DNA of 51,317 nt from Polyangiaceae bacterium (GTDB lineage Bacteria > Myxococcota_A > Polyangia > Polyangiales > Polyangiaceae), in assembly GCA_025453595.1 (NCBI GenBank), contig JALOQB010000021.1, positions 1 to 51,317 on the forward strand. Direction: 5' to 3'. The translations under genes and the position numbers were made by a program. The notes under the pieces are model-generated. The model was given only the letters and a program-made list of their open reading frames with translations. It did no database searches and was not told the origin of the DNA. Below, in pieces: positions 50,039 to 51,317 of the stretch (the first letter of the stretch is position 1; each line of letters begins with the position of its first letter).

Positions 50039-51317
50039 CGTTGGTGGGAGAATACCCCGGGCCAGGTCGCTTCGTCACCCGCGGGGGCGTCGCGGGGGGC
50101 GCCGCGGCCCGCGCGGAGGAGGAAGGCGCCGCGGACGCGGGCAGGGCAGGGAGGGGGGGCGGTGCGGGCGCGCTGGGGGGCGGGGTTGGCTCCGGGGTGA
50201 GCGGCGTCGCGGAGGGCTGCGGGGGCGCCGCCGAGGCCGCCGGGAGGGCCGGCGGCGAGGGCTGGCGGGGCCAGAGCGCGAAGGCCGCGAGGGGCAGCAA
50301 GAGGGCCGCCGGGAGCAGGTAGCGGAGGGGCGTGGGCCGGGGGGCCCCCCCGCGGGAAGACGCCACGCCCACCAGGCTCCGGTCGGGCGGGGGGTTGGGC
50401 TCCGGGGGGCGCTCGGTGGGGGGCAGGGTCTCCTCGTCCCGGGCCGCGAGGGTGGATTCGCTGGCGGAAACCGAGGCAAGGGACAGGCGGGAGGCGCGAG
50501 CGGCGGGGGGCAGCTCGGTCTGGGCAAAGGGGGCGAGGGCCTGGGCAAAATCGTGGACCGAGGCCAGGCGGCGCGCAGGGTCCTTCTCGAGGCAGCGGGC
50601 GAGGAGTTCTTCGATGGCGGGAGGCACCTCGGGCCAGTCTTCCCGGATGGGGGTCGGCGGGTCCGCGATGATGGCGGCGCAGAGCCCCGAGAACGAGCTG
50701 GCCTCGAAGGGCGGACGCCCCGTGAGCAGCTCCTGGAGCAGCACGCCCAGGGCCCAGAGGTCGGTGCGGTGATCGACGCGCTTGGCGTTGCGCACCTGCT
50801 CCGGCGACATGTACAGCGGCGTGCCCAGGGTGGTCTGGGTGCCCGTCAGGCTGTTCTGCACGTCCTCTGCCCCCAGGAACTTCGAGATCCCGAAGTCGAG
50901 GATCTTCAGCGTCGGCGCCGCCCCGGGCTGCTCGACCAGGAACAGGTTGGAGGGCTTGAGGTCGCGGTGCACGATCCCCCGGCCGTGGGCCTCGGCCAGC
51001 GCATCGCAGGCCTGGAGCAGCAGCCGCGCCACCTCGCCCAGCGGCATGGGGCCGCGCTGCTCCAGGTGCGCGTTGAGGTCCCGACCCTGGAGCAGCTCCA
51101 TGGCGAGGTACGGGGGGCACCCCGCGGGGTGATCGAAATCAAGGAGGCGCACCGAGTGGGGGCTGCGCAGCACCGACGCCGCCCGGCCCTCCCGGAGAAA
51201 TCGACGCACCGACTCGGCGTCCTGCGAGGCATCGCGGTGCAGCATCTTCAGCGCCACCTCGTGCCCTTGCGTCAGGTGCCGCGCCGCGACCACCACCCCC
51301 ATCCCGCCGCGACCCAG
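50035..51317 (-). CDS. Ser/Thr protein kinase, N-terminus cut by the window edge
   Basis: The gene enters from the right edge with LGRGGMGVVVAARHL (Gly-loop), followed by HEVALKML (Lys), catalytic HRDLKPSNLFLV, DFGISKFLG, and LGTPLYMSPEQ; the kinase domain ends near 50540. A Ser/Thr/Pro linker, one transmembrane helix (LLPAALLLPLAAFALW) and a Pro/Ala tail follow. In the domain's own frame no stop occurs before 48909, so it would overlap the whole TPR/PEGA gene. A neighbouring frame ends in TGA at 50035 with natural ATGA coupling. A one-base shift in the G/C-rich tail (about 50085-50130) is the likely cause. Confidence 0.85.

Noticed and set aside
48100-51317. Restriction-modification or defence island around the methyltransferase
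   Set aside because: No restriction endonuclease, helicase or other defence gene is adjacent within the window.

Overview
This 51.3 kb window is chromosomal DNA of very high G+C (about 70 percent by eye) and reads as a myxobacterium, most likely of the Polyangiales (Sorangium/Polyangium/Chondromyces side). The grounds are a MYXO-CTERM sorting tail on a secreted metalloprotease, a myxobacteria-restricted DUF2378 protein, two Hanks-type Ser/Thr kinases, FHA and PilZ proteins, an IF-3 with a long acidic tail (as in Myxococcus Dsg), and many lipoproteins with Gly/Ser/Ala-rich linkers after the lipobox. No prophage, insertion sequence, CRISPR array or rRNA was seen. There is one tRNA, tRNA-Val(GAC).

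Layout. 0-3 kb (minus): M23 peptidase, ECF sigma factor and membrane protein in one operon, then an ankyrin protein. 3-11.3 kb (plus): CLC channel with CBS pair, a fused phosphomannose isomerase-phosphohexomutase, a lipoprotein, nadC, birA and a von Willebrand A protein. 11.5-18 kb: tRNA-Val, infC, a convergent Ser/Thr kinase, an alpha/beta hydrolase, a double-FHA membrane protein and a PilZ-TM-AMIN protein. 18-25 kb (minus): a tight run of DUF6986 aldolase-like protein, MgtE, a Tat-exported DUF1501 protein with a CxxCH lipoprotein partner, and a Nudix hydrolase. 25-35.6 kb: a stress protein, a STAS-like protein, an M4 metalloprotease, an EEP hydrolase and cell-surface lipoproteins. 35.6-40.9 kb: a rearranged block with a methyltransferase and an Rpn nuclease between scars of the two flanking genes, then a PYROXD2-like oxidoreductase and a TPR protein. 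41-51.3 kb: a zinc-ribbon protein, an FGE-like lipoprotein, a lipoxygenase-like enzyme, DUF2378, an RCC1 lipoprotein, an orphan DNA methyltransferase, a TPR/PEGA protein and a Ser/Thr kinase cut by the right edge.

Most interesting. (1) The Rpn gene at 37127-38068 carries four-residue ARGE repeats and a credible in-frame internal start, as in the gene-within-gene Rpn antiphage toxin-antitoxins. It and a methyltransferase gene are bounded by decayed copies of the neighbouring genes: a vestige of the oxidoreductase lies left of the block, and a vestige of the lipoprotein gene lies right of it and now supplies the oxidoreductase's last codons. (2) The neighbouring lipoprotein gene is broken by an exact 19-bp tandem duplication. 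(3) The poly-Asp tail of IF-3 is antisense to the poly-Ser tail of a convergent kinase. (4) ManA and ManB functions are fused in one 975-residue protein. (5) A 20-nt motif is nearly identical in the Gly-rich linkers of three unrelated exported proteins.

Limits: all calls come from reading the sequence and recalling family signatures; no database search was run. Several frame anomalies (34.5 kb, 17.97 kb, 10.68 kb, 50.1 kb) could be assembly errors as well as biology.
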